A stretch of DNA of 64,000 nucleotides from Imbricaverruca yamaguchii (Eukaryota > Arthropoda > Thecostraca > Neoverrucidae), in the NCBI GenBank assembly GCA_034440575.1, contig JAOTOL010001286.1:343501-407500 (forward strand), given 5' to 3'. A model generated the notes under the pieces. The model was not told the DNA's origin and ran no database searches. It worked only from the letters and a program-made list of their open reading frames with translations. The position numbers and the translations under genes are program-made. Below, one piece after another: positions 1 through 11,559 of the stretch. Each line of letters starts with the position of its first letter. The first letter of the stretch is position 1.

Positions 1-2855
1 TGAAATGCATACCCAGGTGCACGTATTTTCAAGTAATCAATTATTTCACAAAGTCATACATACTGCACTCGGCCAATGTGTGCCATATGACAGAGACACC
101 CTCAAAATGACATCTTCCAGTCACTTTGGGATGCATATACATGGGTACGGATTTTCATGCACCTAAGTTTTTCACATAGCCATCAAAAGAGCATTCACGC
201 AATGGGTGCGATGTGACGGGGATACCTATTTCGTCAAATATTCCTCAGGACTATTTTGAGATGCCTGCTCATGGACACGCATTTTCACGTGATTTAGAAA
301 ATGACTTCGGGATACTGAATGCATTCGGCGAATAGCTGTTTTTGAAAGGACATGTAGATTGGTACACGCGGTATCCAAGATATGTGGGCAGGACCCATCA
401 CCAGAAATGATGAATTACCGTTTCGCAAAATATTCGTCACCATGGTTTTCAGATGCATACCCAGGTGCACGGATTTTCAAGTCATCAATTATTTCACATC
501 GACGTAAATAGCATTCGGCTAACGGGTGCGATATGACGGGCACCACTCGTGTCGTGCTCAATTCAAAACTACCGTATCGCGAAGTATTCGTCACCATTGT
601 TTTGAGATGGATACCTATGTGCACGGATTTACAAGTATTCAATTATTTCACATAGACTGAAAACACCATTAGGCTAACAATTGCGAGACGACGGAGACAC
701 TTCTTGTAAAGCTAAATTCAAAACTAACGTCTCACAAAATATTGGTTGCCATGGTTTTCAGATGCGTACCTATGGGCACGGTTGTTTAAGTCATCAATTA
801 TTTCACATAGTCATAAAAATGCATTCGGCCAATTGATGCGTTATGACGGGAACACCCCATGTGGCGCGGAATTCAAACCTAACGTCTGAGAAAATATTCG
901 TTGCCATGGTTTTCAGATGCATACTCATGGGCATGGATTTTGAAGTAAACAATTATTTCGCATACACGTAAAAATATATTAGGCGAACAGGTGCGATATG
1001 ACGAGGATATCCCGTGTGGAGCTGAATTCAAAACTACCATTTCGCAAAATATTCGTCACCATGGTTTTCAGACGCATACCCATGGGCACGGATTTACAAG
1101 TATTCAATTACTTCGCATAGACCTTAAAAGTCATTAGGCTAAAAATTGCGATATGACGGAGACACCTCATATTTTTGTCAAGATGCTCAAGATGCGATTA
1201 AAGGAACTACCGTCTCACAGAATTAAAATTGCCGTCAATTGTCACCATGGTTTTCAGATGCATACCCAGTGTCACGGATTTTCAAGTAATATATTATTTC
1301 ACATGTTCGTAAAAATGCATTCTGCCAATTGATGCGATATGATGCGGAATACCCCTTGGCGAGCTGAATTCAAAACTAACGCCTCACAAAATGTTCGGCA
1401 CCATGGTTTTCAGATGCATACCCAGGGACACGGATTTGCAAGTCATCAATTATTTCACATACTCGTATAAATGCATTCGGACCATCGATGCCATATGACG
1501 GGGACACCCTGTGTCGAGCTGAATTCAAACCTAACGTCTCACAAAATATTCGTCATCATGGTTTCCAGATGCATACCCATGGGCATGGATTTTCAAGTAA
1601 TCAATTTTTTCGCATAGACTACATTTGGCAGATGAGGTGCGAGATGACGAGGACAACCCTTGTGGAGCTGAATTGAAAACTAGTTTTCGCAAAACATTAG
1701 TAACCATCGTTTTGTGATGCATACCTAGCGCACGGATTTTCTAGTAATCAATTCGTCCACTTAGACTTTAAAACTCCCATTTAGACTCCCATTTAGTAAA
1801 ATATACGTTCCGAACAGTTTGAGATGCATACTCATAGATACAGATATTCACGTGATTTATTATATGACAGAGGGATATAGAATGTATTCGGGGAATAGAT
1901 ATTTTTAAACATACATGTAGATGGCACGCGCGGTGTCCAATATATGTGGGTAGGACCCATCACGAAAAATGGTGACACCCCGTGTTGAGGTGATTTCAAA
2001 ACTACCGCTTGGCAAAATATTCGTCACCAACATTTTGCGATGCATACCCATGGGAACGTGTGTTCAAATACCTAAGTTCTACACACAGTCATAGAAATTG
2101 CATTCGGCGAATGGGTGCGACATGACGGGGACTCACATTTTGTAAGGTATGCATCCAAACATTTTGAGATGCATACACATGGGCACAGATTTTCACGCCT
2201 TTCATTACCTCACATAGGCGTAAAAATGCATTCGACGAATGGGGATTATTTAACATCATGGAGATCGGCACACGCGGCGTACAAGATATGGAGGCTGAAC
2301 CAATCACGAAAAATGATGAAACCCCGTGTCGAGCTGGATTCAAAACTACCGTTTCGCAAAATATTCGTCACTATCGTCTTGAGATACGTACCCAGGGGCA
2401 CGGATTTTCAGGTAATCAATTAGTTCACATAGTCGTCAAAATCCAATGGGTCTGATATGACGGGGACACCCCGTGCCGAGCTGAATTTAAAAATACCGTT
2501 TGGCAAAATATTCGTCTTTCAATATATTAAATTTTTATATATCTTTTTATATATAGATTTTAGGATGCATACCCATGGACACGGATTTTGAAGTAATCAA
2601 TTATTTCACATACACGTAAAAATGCATTAGGCCAACAGGTGCGTTATGACGGGGTCACTGCATGTTGAAGTCACTTCAAACCTACCGCTTTCGAAAATAT
2701 TCGTGCTCATCGTTGTGAGATGCATACCGATGAGCGTGGATTTTCAAGTAATTAATGAGTTCACATAGTCGTAAGAAAGCATTTGGCTAATGGGTCGGAT
2801 AGGACGGGGACACACCGTAGATGTAGATCGGCACACGCGGTGTCGAAGATATGAC
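1..2855 (+). repeat. Diverged ~155-bp satellite array, forward half
   Basis: The landmark GATGCATACCCATGGGCACGG and its variants recurs about 18 times, near 2, 131, 262, 451, 606, 761, 915, 1069, 1257, 1413, 1569, 1719, 1832, 2040, 2170, 2381, 2564 and 2719. Most spacings are 154-156 bp; shorter ones are near 113-130 bp and longer ones near 183-211 bp. Each unit also carries ATTTTCAAGTAATCAATTA, ATTCGGCCAATGGGTGCGAT, a GACGGGGACACCCCGTGT segment and GAATTCAAAACTACCG. A variant segment (TGTAGATYGGCACACGCGGT and AAGATATGTGGG) replaces part of the unit near 350, 1920 and 2260. Short ORFs in all frames here are by-products of the repeat. Copies differ by many substitutions, so the array is old or was never homogenised. 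Confidence 0.9.
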
Positions 2856-5785
2856 CACATATCTTGTACAACTTGGGTGCCGATCTATATGATTTTGAAA
2901 ATCCTCATTCGCCGAATGCTTTTTTATTTCTAGGCGAATTAATGAACGGCGTGAAAATATGTGCCCATGATTATGTTTCACAAAATGTTGGGGACGTGTA
3001 TGGTACGAAATGGGAGTCCCCGCCATATCGCACTCATTGGCTGAATGCAATTTTCATGACTATGTGAAAAAAATAAGTTCTTGAAAATGAGTGCCAATGG
3101 GGATGCATCTCGAAATGTTGGCGAGAAAGATTCTGCGAAACAGTAGTGTTGAATTCAGCAGGACACGGGGTGTCCCCGTCATATCGCACCTGTTGGGCCA
3201 ATGCATTTTTACGACTATTTGAAATAATTGATTACTTGAAAATCCGTGCCCATGGGTATGCATCCTTAAATGAGGGTGACGAATGTTTTGCCAAACGGTA
3301 GTTTTGAATTCAGCTCGACATGGGGTGTCCCCGTGATATCGCACCTGTTGACCTAATGCATTTTTACGTGGAGGTGAAATAATTGATTACTTGAAATCCG
3401 TGCACATGGGTATGCATCTGAAGATGTGGGTGACGGATATCTTGCCGAACAATAGTTTTGAATTCAGCTTGATACGTGGTGTCGCCGTCAAATCGGACCC
3501 ATTGGCCAAATGGATTTTTACAACTCTGTGAAATAAATAGAGTACTTGAAGATCCGTTCCCCTCAGTATGCATCTCCGAACGATGGTGAGTAATATTTTG
3601 GGAAACGGTAGTTTTGAATTCAACTGAACACGGGATGTCCTCGGCATATCGGGCCTTTTCGCTTAATGTAGTTTTACGTCTATGCGAAGTAATTGATTAC
3701 TTGAAAATCCATGCCCATGGGTATGCATCTGAAAACCATGGTGACGAATATTTTGGGAAACGGTAGTTTTGAATTCGGCTCGTCACGGGGTGTCATTTTT
3801 CGTCATTGGTCCTGCCTACATATCTTGGACACCGTGTGTGCCGATCTACGTATCGTTTAAAGAAATGCCCATTCGCCGAATGCATTTAATAACCCTATGT
3901 CAGATAATAAATCACGTGAAAACGCGTATTCATGAGTATGCATCTCAAGTTGTTGGGGACGTATATTGTACGAAATGGGAGTCCCCGTCATGTCGCACGC
4001 ATTGCCGAATGCAATTTTCATTACTTTCTGAAAACTCATGTGTTTGAAAATCTGTGCCCATGTGTATGCATCTAAAAAATTTGGTGACAAATATTTTCCG
4101 AAACCATAGGCTTGAATTCAGCTCCACACGGAATGTCCCGTCATAAGGCACCTGTTGGCCTCATGCATTTGTACGATTATGTGAAATAATTGATTTCTTG
4201 AAAATACGTGCCCATGGGTATGCATCTGATAATGTTCATGACGAGTACTTTGCGAAACGGTAGTTTTCAATTTAGCTCAGCACGGGGTTGCCCAGTCTTA
4301 TCACACCCATTGCTCGGATGCATATTTACGACTACTTGAAATGATCAAGTACTGGAAAATCCGTTCCCATGGGTATGCCTGTCAAAACGATGGTGACGAA
4401 CATTTTGCAAAGCAGTAGTTTTGAATTCAGTTGGACACGGGTATGTCCGTCATATTGGACGCATTGACCGAATGCATTATTACGACTATGTGAAACAATT
4501 TATTACTTGATAATCCGTGCACCTCTATATGCATCTCAAAACGACAGTGAAAAATATTTGGGAAACGGCAGTTTTGGATTCAGCTCGATACGTGGAGTTC
4601 AGTTTTTGGTGATGGGTCCTACCCACATATCTTGGACACCGCGTGTGCCGATCTACATAATTTACAAAAATCCCCATTCCCCGATGCATTTTCATCCCCA
4701 TGTGAAATCAGGAATGTTGTGAAAATTCGTGTCCATGAGTGTGCATCTGTAAATATTGGTGGCGAATATTTTGCGAAGCTGTATTTTTCAATTCAGCTCG
4801 ACACTGGGTCATATGGAACCCATTGGCCGAATACATTTTTCAACTATGAGAAATAATTGATTACCTGGAAATCCGTTCAGAATGGTATGCATCCAAAAAC
4901 GAGTGACAAACATTTTGCGAAACCGAAGTTTTGAATTCACCTCGACACGGGGTGTCCCCGTCATATCGGACCCATTGCCGGAAAGCCTTTTGACGAATAT
5001 CTGAAATGACTGATTACTTGAAAATCCATCCCGTTCGGTATGCCTCTCAAAACGATCGTGACGATTATTTTTCGAATCGGTAGTTTTTGATTGAGTTCGA
5101 CACTGGTTGTCATCATTTTTGGTGATGGGTCCTACCCACATACCTTGTACAGCGCATGTGTTTTTGTCTTTGTGCTTTGTGTCTTTTCAAAAATATCCGT
5201 TCGCCGAATGCATTTGATATCCCTGTGACACATAGAAATAACGTGTAAATCCTTGTCCATAAGTATGCATCTCAAAGTGTTGGTGACGAACATTTTGCGA
5301 AACCGTAGCTTTTAATTCATCTCTACTCGGGGCGTCCCCGTCATATCGCACACATTGCCCAACGCACTTTTAGTACTATGTGAAATAATTGAGCACTTGA
5401 AAATCCGTGCCTATGGGTATGCATCTGAAAAATTTTGGGGACGAATATTTTGCGAAACGGTAGCTTTGATCTCAGTTCGACACGGGTGGCCCCGTCATAT
5501 CGCACGCATTGGCCGGATGCAGTTTTACGACTATGTGAAATAATTTATTACTCGGAAATCCGTGTCGAATTATATGCATCTCAATACGACGGTGACTAAT
5601 ATTTTGCGAAGCGGTCGTTTTGAATTCAGCTCCACATGGGGTTCATTATTTTTCGTGATGGTTCGTACCCACATATCCTGGACATCGCGTGTGCCGATCT
5701 ATAGGCTTTTTAAAAATGCCAATTTTCCGAATCCATTTTATATCCCTATGTCATAACAGATATCACGTAAAAATCCTGGCCCATG
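2856..5785 (-). repeat. Same satellite array, inverted half
   Basis: From about 2856 the same unit appears as its reverse complement (CCGTGCCCATGGGTATGCATC), recurring near 3100, 3250, 3410, 3568, 3722, 3935, 4065, 4215, 4373, 4528, 4738, 4886, 5036, 5263, 5416 and 5573, again mostly about 155 bp apart. The variant segment returns inverted near 2880, 3830, 4630, 5130 and 5680. The array ends abruptly near 5785, where retrotransposon sequence begins. No coding function is proposed. Confidence 0.9.
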
Positions 5786-5789
5786 AATG

Positions 5790-6400
5790 CACGAATTCAG
5801 CGACAATCTTCCGAGCATAGAAGGTAGCGATGTGTAAAATGCGTGTGTCCTAACCGCAGGCGGCACAGAATCACTTCCCCCCGCCCCGATCGTCGCGAGC
5901 AAGACTGCCAAGCACCCAGGCGAGGTTTTAACACCTTCAGTTTGTTGCCTAGGACAGCATCCCAAGAAGACTGCCACTTGTGCATGTAAACAGATATATT
6001 TCGGTAGATGTCCATGGCAGGGATTGACAACCGACACGTGTGTCGTGCATTCCTTGAGCGTTTAGCTGCTGTGTCCGCGAGCTCGTTTCCAATAATTCCG
6101 ATGAAACTCGGTATACAGCACAGTACCACACTTTTCTCCTCCTGAACTAAGGAAGAAATGAGCAACAGTATGTCTTGTATCATGTGGTTTGTTGTGCCGT
6201 CGTCCGGCTGGTCTGCTGAGAGGCAATCTCACACACTGCAATATATACCGCATGAAGTCCCCGCGCCCACTGTCTTGTTCCATCCATACACCCCACGTAA
6301 TGCATTCGAGGGCGTACAATGTAACGTAGCGGCCAATCACGAGCCAGAGCCGAGGCTGGACACATGGCGGCACCTGGCGCCCACGGCACTAGGCGGCGTG
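5790..6400 (-). pseudogene. RNase H-domain fragment of an I/Jockey-like non-LTR retrotransposon
   Basis: The reading frame ending at 5797 has the end of a retrotransposon RNase H domain: VLCCIPSFIGIIGNELADTAAK, where GNE.AD is the usual C-terminal block, followed by a tail with LGHTHFTHRYLLC. That tail is common after RNase H in I-like and related elements. The first part of the domain, above about 6183, is broken by frameshifts. The usual downstream zinc-knuckle tail is missing because the satellite array starts there. This is a dead fragment. It has the same orientation as the ORF1 remnant at 7306-8640, so both may come from one element. Confidence 0.75.
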
Positions 6401-6445
6401 CAGCGGTCAGCGGTTAGGCTGTGCCACCAAGCACAGCCTATGCGC

Positions 6446-7275
6446 TCACAGCATCTCCCCTCCACCTCTTCGGAACTGCTGGCGAAGATGTCCTAGACGT
6501 GGTCGTAGTCCAGGCGATCCGGAGCCTTTCGCTGACGAGTGCCTGGTCTTGGAGGCAGAGGGAGTTGGAACCGAACACGCCGAGGCACTTGGCCCCGAGA
6601 CTGGCAGCGGAGATGGCGTCGACGTGTTCGAAGACTCTTGCTTAGGCTGGAGTGATTGTCGGATGAAGCAACGGTTTCTCCACAGAACTCGGCCACTGGG
6701 CAGTTTGACCAGGTAGTCTCTGTGGTATCCCACGCCGACATTGTTGCCGAACTTGTCCCAGCGTCTGCTTGCCGGGTCTTGCAGCCGGATATGCACCCCT
6801 ATTTTGAGTGGCATCAGAGCATGTGCAGATGCGTTGTAGCGTTGCTGCATATGATGAAAATTCTTCACAGCCCTGGAATCACATTCCTCAGCTTGCTGCT
6901 GCCACTTGGCAGAAAACATGCTGTGATGAGCTGGGACGCAGGAGCGGATGGTATGACAGAATACAACTTGCGCTGGTGACCGACCGTCAGCTCGAGGCGT
7001 GTTCCGCAGTTCCAGAAGTCCACAGTAGAACCTCACACACCCCAGCGCTTAAGGAAGGCGGCGACCTCCCGACTCTTGTATTACGGCCCTCCGTCTGTTC
7101 GCAGTCTGACGGCAACTCCCAGACTGACGAAGATATCTCGGAGGGCCTCGATGACTTGTCGACTTGTGGTGTCTCCAGGAGGAAACTGGAAGACCATTGG
7201 CCAGCCAGACAGCCTGTCCACGTAGACCAGGACCACGAACTCTATCGGCGTGCGAGAAGATGTCTGACGAAACAT
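6446..7275 (-). pseudogene. Ty3/gypsy-type integrase fragment
   Basis: At 7081-7275 there is an integrase-core-like stretch with VYVDRLSGWP and LRTDGGP, matching the catalytic-core region just before the second conserved Asp region. At 6446-7036 there is the end of an integrase: FYCGLLELRNTPRADGRSP, then IGVHIRLQDP and YLVKLPSGRVLWRNRCF, which is the C-terminal chromodomain-less tail typical of many invertebrate gypsy elements. Roughly 60-70 residues expected between these parts are missing, so an internal deletion is present. No LTR, protease or reverse transcriptase was recognised nearby. Integrase would insert retrotransposon cDNA; this copy cannot. Confidence 0.8.
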
Positions 7276-7305
7276 CTTCGAAGACTCTTGATGGTGGAGG
7301 ATCGC

Positions 7306-8640
7306 TCACCATCGGTTCTTGCGACAGACTGGGATAGCGGCGGCGGCGGCGGCGGCGGTTAAGATGGATGTGGGTTCCATGGAAGTGGATCGCAAGGATT
7401 TTGGTACATAGGATGATGCTGAGGAGGGTGTGAAATTGGAGTTGGGAGACGAGAGGGAGGAGAGGCTTGAGGTGGGTTTGGTATTGATGGATGGAAGGAT
7501 TGCTGACGTAGGTGCCAATCTGGAAGCTGAGGGTTTGTTGGGAAACTTCTTCCGCTGCACCTCACGCCACTCCCACCTCTGACTCCAAAGAGGCAGTGGC
7601 GAAGATTTCAGCGGGCAACCTCCTTTGCAAAGAACTTACTGCATGTGCGCGAGTTACAGAGGCGTCGCAGGTCTTTTCATGTATATGTGGGGTATCAGTC
7701 GAGGTACCGCTACGAGTACCGCTCTCTCGGTGGCAACGCATTTCTTTCATTCAGTGGTACACACGCCATGCCGAAAGGGTGAAGAAGTTCGCCGAGTTGT
7801 GAGAGAAGGTCCGCGGCACCCCTCTCTGAATTTCTGGTAGAGCTAGTATGGTTTTGTTGGCTTTGGCGATTGCGGCGTAAGATGCCCTCAGGTGGGCAGG
7901 GTAGTAAGCCTGCCTTGCCTCTCTAAATGATAAGTTTCTGGTAACCTTGATAGACATGATCTCTCTTTCCTTGAGATATGTCCGACACGACCTATCATAC
8001 GTAGTGTGCGGTACCTGGCCGCTTCCACAGTTGGTGCACCACGGTTTATCTGCGCTACATTATGAGTCATGCTCAGGTGATGAACGCCTGCCGCAGAGCG
8101 GGCGATTCATACAGTTTTGTTTCGTATGCTCAAACCTCTGGTATCCTTAGCATTTCATTTGGTTTGGGATAGAACGACGAATCTTCACCCTGGCATAACC
8201 TACGCGAGTATCAGGTGGCAAGTCAGGTCGGTTGAAAATTAAAATGATGTTATTGCTTGGTACCATAGTATTGCCCTTACGAATGCGAATGCGTGTGGCC
8301 TCCACCACTCCAAACTCATTCAGGCCATCAACAATATCTTCGTCGCTCACGCCTAGAAGGTCATAACAATTGATGATACCCTTCACGAAGTTTTTCGTCA
8401 TATGCAGAGAGACCAGCATCAGGGTAGCAACATCATGGCTCCCCTTATGGTTACGAATCGTGAACTTAAACTCAGTAGCTGTCATTGCCTTTTCTGCGTC
8501 TTTGCTGTTTCAGAACTCTACTTCAAGCCCACCGTCTCTCAGTCGTTCACATCTCAGGATAGCTCCAAATCGGTCACAACCATCACGACGCTGGAAGGGT
8601 GATACAGTCGCAAGCGGCCTTCATCCCTCCACTGTTTTGA
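7306..8640 (-). pseudogene. ORF1 (gag-like) of an I/Jockey-type non-LTR retrotransposon, broken
   Basis: Reading leftwards from about 8610, one frame gives RDGCDRFGAILRCERLRDGG, then MTATEFKFTIRNHKGS (8485), VSDEDIVDGLNEFGV, FNRPDLPPDTRVGYARV and IPNQMKC. It continues through CCHC-like zinc knuckles (CQ.F.H, CG..., WCTNCG...CR) to LKEREIMSIKVTRNLSFREA. These are the RRM-like and zinc-knuckle parts of retrotransposon ORF1 nucleic-acid-binding proteins. In-frame stops occur near 8500, 8145 and 8060, and the first knuckle has lost a cysteine. A Ser/Pro-rich tail (7306-7560) follows after a frameshift. The expected endonuclease and RT downstream are absent; gypsy sequence lies there instead. Confidence 0.75.
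7338..7359. repeat. Short (GGC)n triplet run
   Basis: A run of about seven GGC units lies at the left end of the ORF1 tail. On the minus strand it reads as poly-Ala or poly-Pro depending on frame. Confidence 0.85.
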
Positions 8641-8649
8641 ATACACGTG

Positions 8650-9266
<617 letters not shown>

Positions 9267-9295
9267 ATACACCCATACACACACATATATATATA

Positions 9296-9387
9296 AAAAG
9301 ACCTTGAGAGTGATAATTTTGGGACAAGTTATATACATATATATATGTATACAACTTGTCCCAAAATTATCACTCTCAAGGTCTTTT
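9296..9387. repeat. Perfect 35-bp inverted repeat with AT-rich palindromic loop
   Basis: The arm at 9296-9330 begins AAAAGACCTTGAGAGTG and ends GGGACAAGTT. The arm at 9353-9387 is its exact reverse complement. The 22-bp spacer is itself a near palindrome of TATATACATATATATG type. The whole 92 bp could fold as a single hairpin. It lies about 30 bp from the end of the CA tract. It could be a foldback/MITE remnant or a replication or cloning artefact. Confidence 0.95.
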
Positions 9388-9732
9388 CGCTCCCTAGCCC
9401 CATATTTATGACTTACGTATATTGTTGTACCTCCATCTTCACCTTCTTTTCTATTAGATGCAAAGCAATTATGTTTTTTTAGACTAAAGTTTTGTTCTAA
9501 ATCATTCCTCAACCATGTCTCTGCCGCACGAGTAACTGACCAATTAACTCTAGACCTTGTTATAAAATGAACACCATCAAATGTATTTAAAGAGCGATTT
9601 TTAAATTACTTGGAGAACTGAAAACCCGGTGTTGTAGTTTGGTGGTTGAGGCCATGTATGATATCTACATTGTGAAAATATATGCTAGTGGGGAGGACAC
9701 TCATCATTCAAATTATCCACCAACAATTTTAA

Positions 9733-10130
9733 CCCGTCCCGTCTCGGGGGGGGGGTTCTTCAACCGCCCCCTCAGGCTTTTCGCGGATAGTGGACGAACG
9801 GCGCGCGGCAGCGCTCCCAAATTTGGCATACCCTTTCCCACATCAATTTGGCATGCTGTTTCATAATTTTGAAGTCAGGTCATCTAGGGTCAACGAGTTA
9901 ATCAAGGTCAAGTGAGATCACCTCCCAAGAAGTTAAACCAGTCGTCACGCTTTAACGGATACAGACATTTTAATGAAACTTACAGCATTTGCTTATCTTT
10001 AGGGATGCAACAAAGCGTACCAGTGGAATTTTTCCTTTTTTCCCTTTTTGACTACTTATAATTGTTGCGTATTTGCCAAAATTGCAGTTCAAATAGAGGA
10101 TTCTGGCTAAAGTAAGCATTTTTTATCAGG
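9733..10130 (-). mobile_element. Truncated copy of TA-flanked MITE family A
   Basis: The sequence starts ACCCGTCCCGTCTCGGGGG and continues through CTCAGGCTTTTCGCGGATAG, a GGTCAACGAGTTAATCAAGG region and CTTATCTTTAGGGATGCAAC. It matches, in reverse complement, the right half of the copy at 17504-18311. Homology stops near 10130, immediately beside the palindrome at 10134-10226. No protein is encoded, so it is non-autonomous. Confidence 0.8.
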
Positions 10131-10133
10131 CAG

Positions 10134-10226
10134 ATCGCTTAGAGACACGTCCTTTTAGAACCGCACGACGTATGGTGCACTGCACCATACGTCGTGCGGT
10201 TCTAAAAGGACATGTCTCTAAGCGAT
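10134..10226. repeat. Near-perfect 93-bp palindrome (46-bp arms, 1-base centre)
   Basis: The left arm ATCGCTTAGAGACACG...TATGGTGCA (10134-10179) is repeated in reverse complement at 10181-10226, with one mismatch (CACGTCC against GGACATG) and a single C at the centre. Such spacer-free palindromes are rare by chance. It begins at the breakpoint of the truncated MITE A copy. Confidence 0.95.
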
Positions 10227-11076
10227 GTGTCTCTTCAACATGCGACATGAAATGGGCCAGACACAGTCTCTGGCCTGTTTCCGTTGAAAGCAGTTAGTAG
10301 TTCCTCATTGAATGCATGTAAAATTAGAGGACGTTTCTTAGACAGGAAAATCTTGTATTTGAGTTCTAATTTGTGATGGATGGGGTGATATTTATGCTAA
10401 ATAAATGTGCACGGCATAGACTCCTTTAAGCATGCAATGATGCGGTTGGAAAAAAATTTGGTAAGGCATTCAATCCACATGCGTAAAGATGGATCATGGG
10501 AATATGACTTGATAGCTGAGTAAATATGCATTAATAAGTGTGTGGGATGTTGGCGGATGGTTTCCTTGGGATGTGATGATGGTTCGGGTGGGTTCTTTTA
10601 CCGGGCTTATGGCATCTTCCATTTACAGACTTAACTGGATGGGTCCTGGTGGCTCTTATTAAGTCTAGACACTTTATGACTTAAGCACTCCTGGGATTTT
10701 GATAGTTCCAGTCACAAGAAAATTATGGAATTTGCTACTTACTAGACAGGTGCCTAGATGGGCACTGTAAGATGCACACAGGCATAACAAACTGAACTGC
10801 CACAAGCTACCTTTCCATAGTTTGTGTCATTACGTTCAGGCTGATGTATTCTTATGTACTCCAACTGGCATGGCTACAAGCCTGGTATGATAATTTATGT
10901 TCTATTATATACAGTCTGTTAGCTACTCATGCTAATGCAAATGTAATACCCACCAGGGGCAGTCATTATTGTCTTAGGGGGGAGGGCGACCAAAGACCAA
11001 AGAGAATACAATTGTAATGTAATAATAAGTGCAACGCAGCTCTTGTCATAAGTGGCTGAAATTACGCCAACATACA
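10227..11076. other. No recognisable feature
   Basis: AT-rich sequence without long ORFs, tandem repeats or familiar mobile-element ends. Confidence 0.5.
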
Positions 11077-11559
11077 TCAGTAAGATATGCACTCAAGTTG
11101 GCTCACTTCAGAGCTTCTGACAGCCCCGTGAATCTTGCTGGGCCGATGCGGTGATGACCCCACCTGCTGCAACACGAAACCTGCGTCCTTCATACTCTCA
11201 GCACGAGCACTTTGCCCAGCAACCTCCACGAGCTGCAGAGAACTGTGCTGATGAGTAACTCTTGAGGATGCCAGACGATGAGAACGGGCGCTGAGGTGAT
11301 CGTAGGTTCTAGTTGGTCGCCCTCGCGCTCTCTTCACGGTCTCGCCATCAAGGCCGGTCTTGGCTTCATCATCGCTCACAACGTGGTCACTACGCTTCAA
11401 GGACACGGAGAACACCTTGTCTCCCGAAAGATTAGTCGCAAACTGACTTCTGAATTTGTTCAGGGCTCTCATGCACTTAACCCATTTTCCTTTCAAGTTC
11501 TTGGCGATAAGTCGGTCGCCTTTCTCAAGTCCACAATTGACGACTCCCTTCGGAGGCAT
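11077..11559 (-). CDS. Uncharacterised 160-residue ORF with AT-hook-like RGRP motif
   Basis: The ORF starts MPPKGVVNCGLEKGD, has a basic N-terminal half (IAKNLKGKWVKCMRALNKF), then KRARGRPTRTYDHLSARSHR and a serine- and alanine-rich C-terminus. The arrangement basic segment, RGRP, an S..R.. segment, then helical repeats resembles N-terminal parts of uncharacterised transposon-associated proteins in invertebrates. That resemblance is from memory and weak. It could be an exon of a gene or of a domesticated element, or a chance ORF: it is longer than most random ORFs here, and is non-repetitive. No splice sites or partners were established. Confidence 0.35.
   Translation of the reverse strand: MPPKGVVNCGLEKGDRLIAKNLKGKWVKCMRALNKFRSQFATNLSGDKVFSVSLKRSDHVVSDDEAKTGLDGETVKRARGRPTRTYDHLSARSHRLASSRVTHQHSSLQLVEVAGQSARAESMKDAGFVLQQVGSSPHRPSKIHGAVRSSEVSQLECISY

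Noticed and set aside
415..5756. Numerous 60-110 codon ORFs in the first 5.8 kb
   Set aside because: All lie inside the diverged satellite and share repeat-derived peptides.
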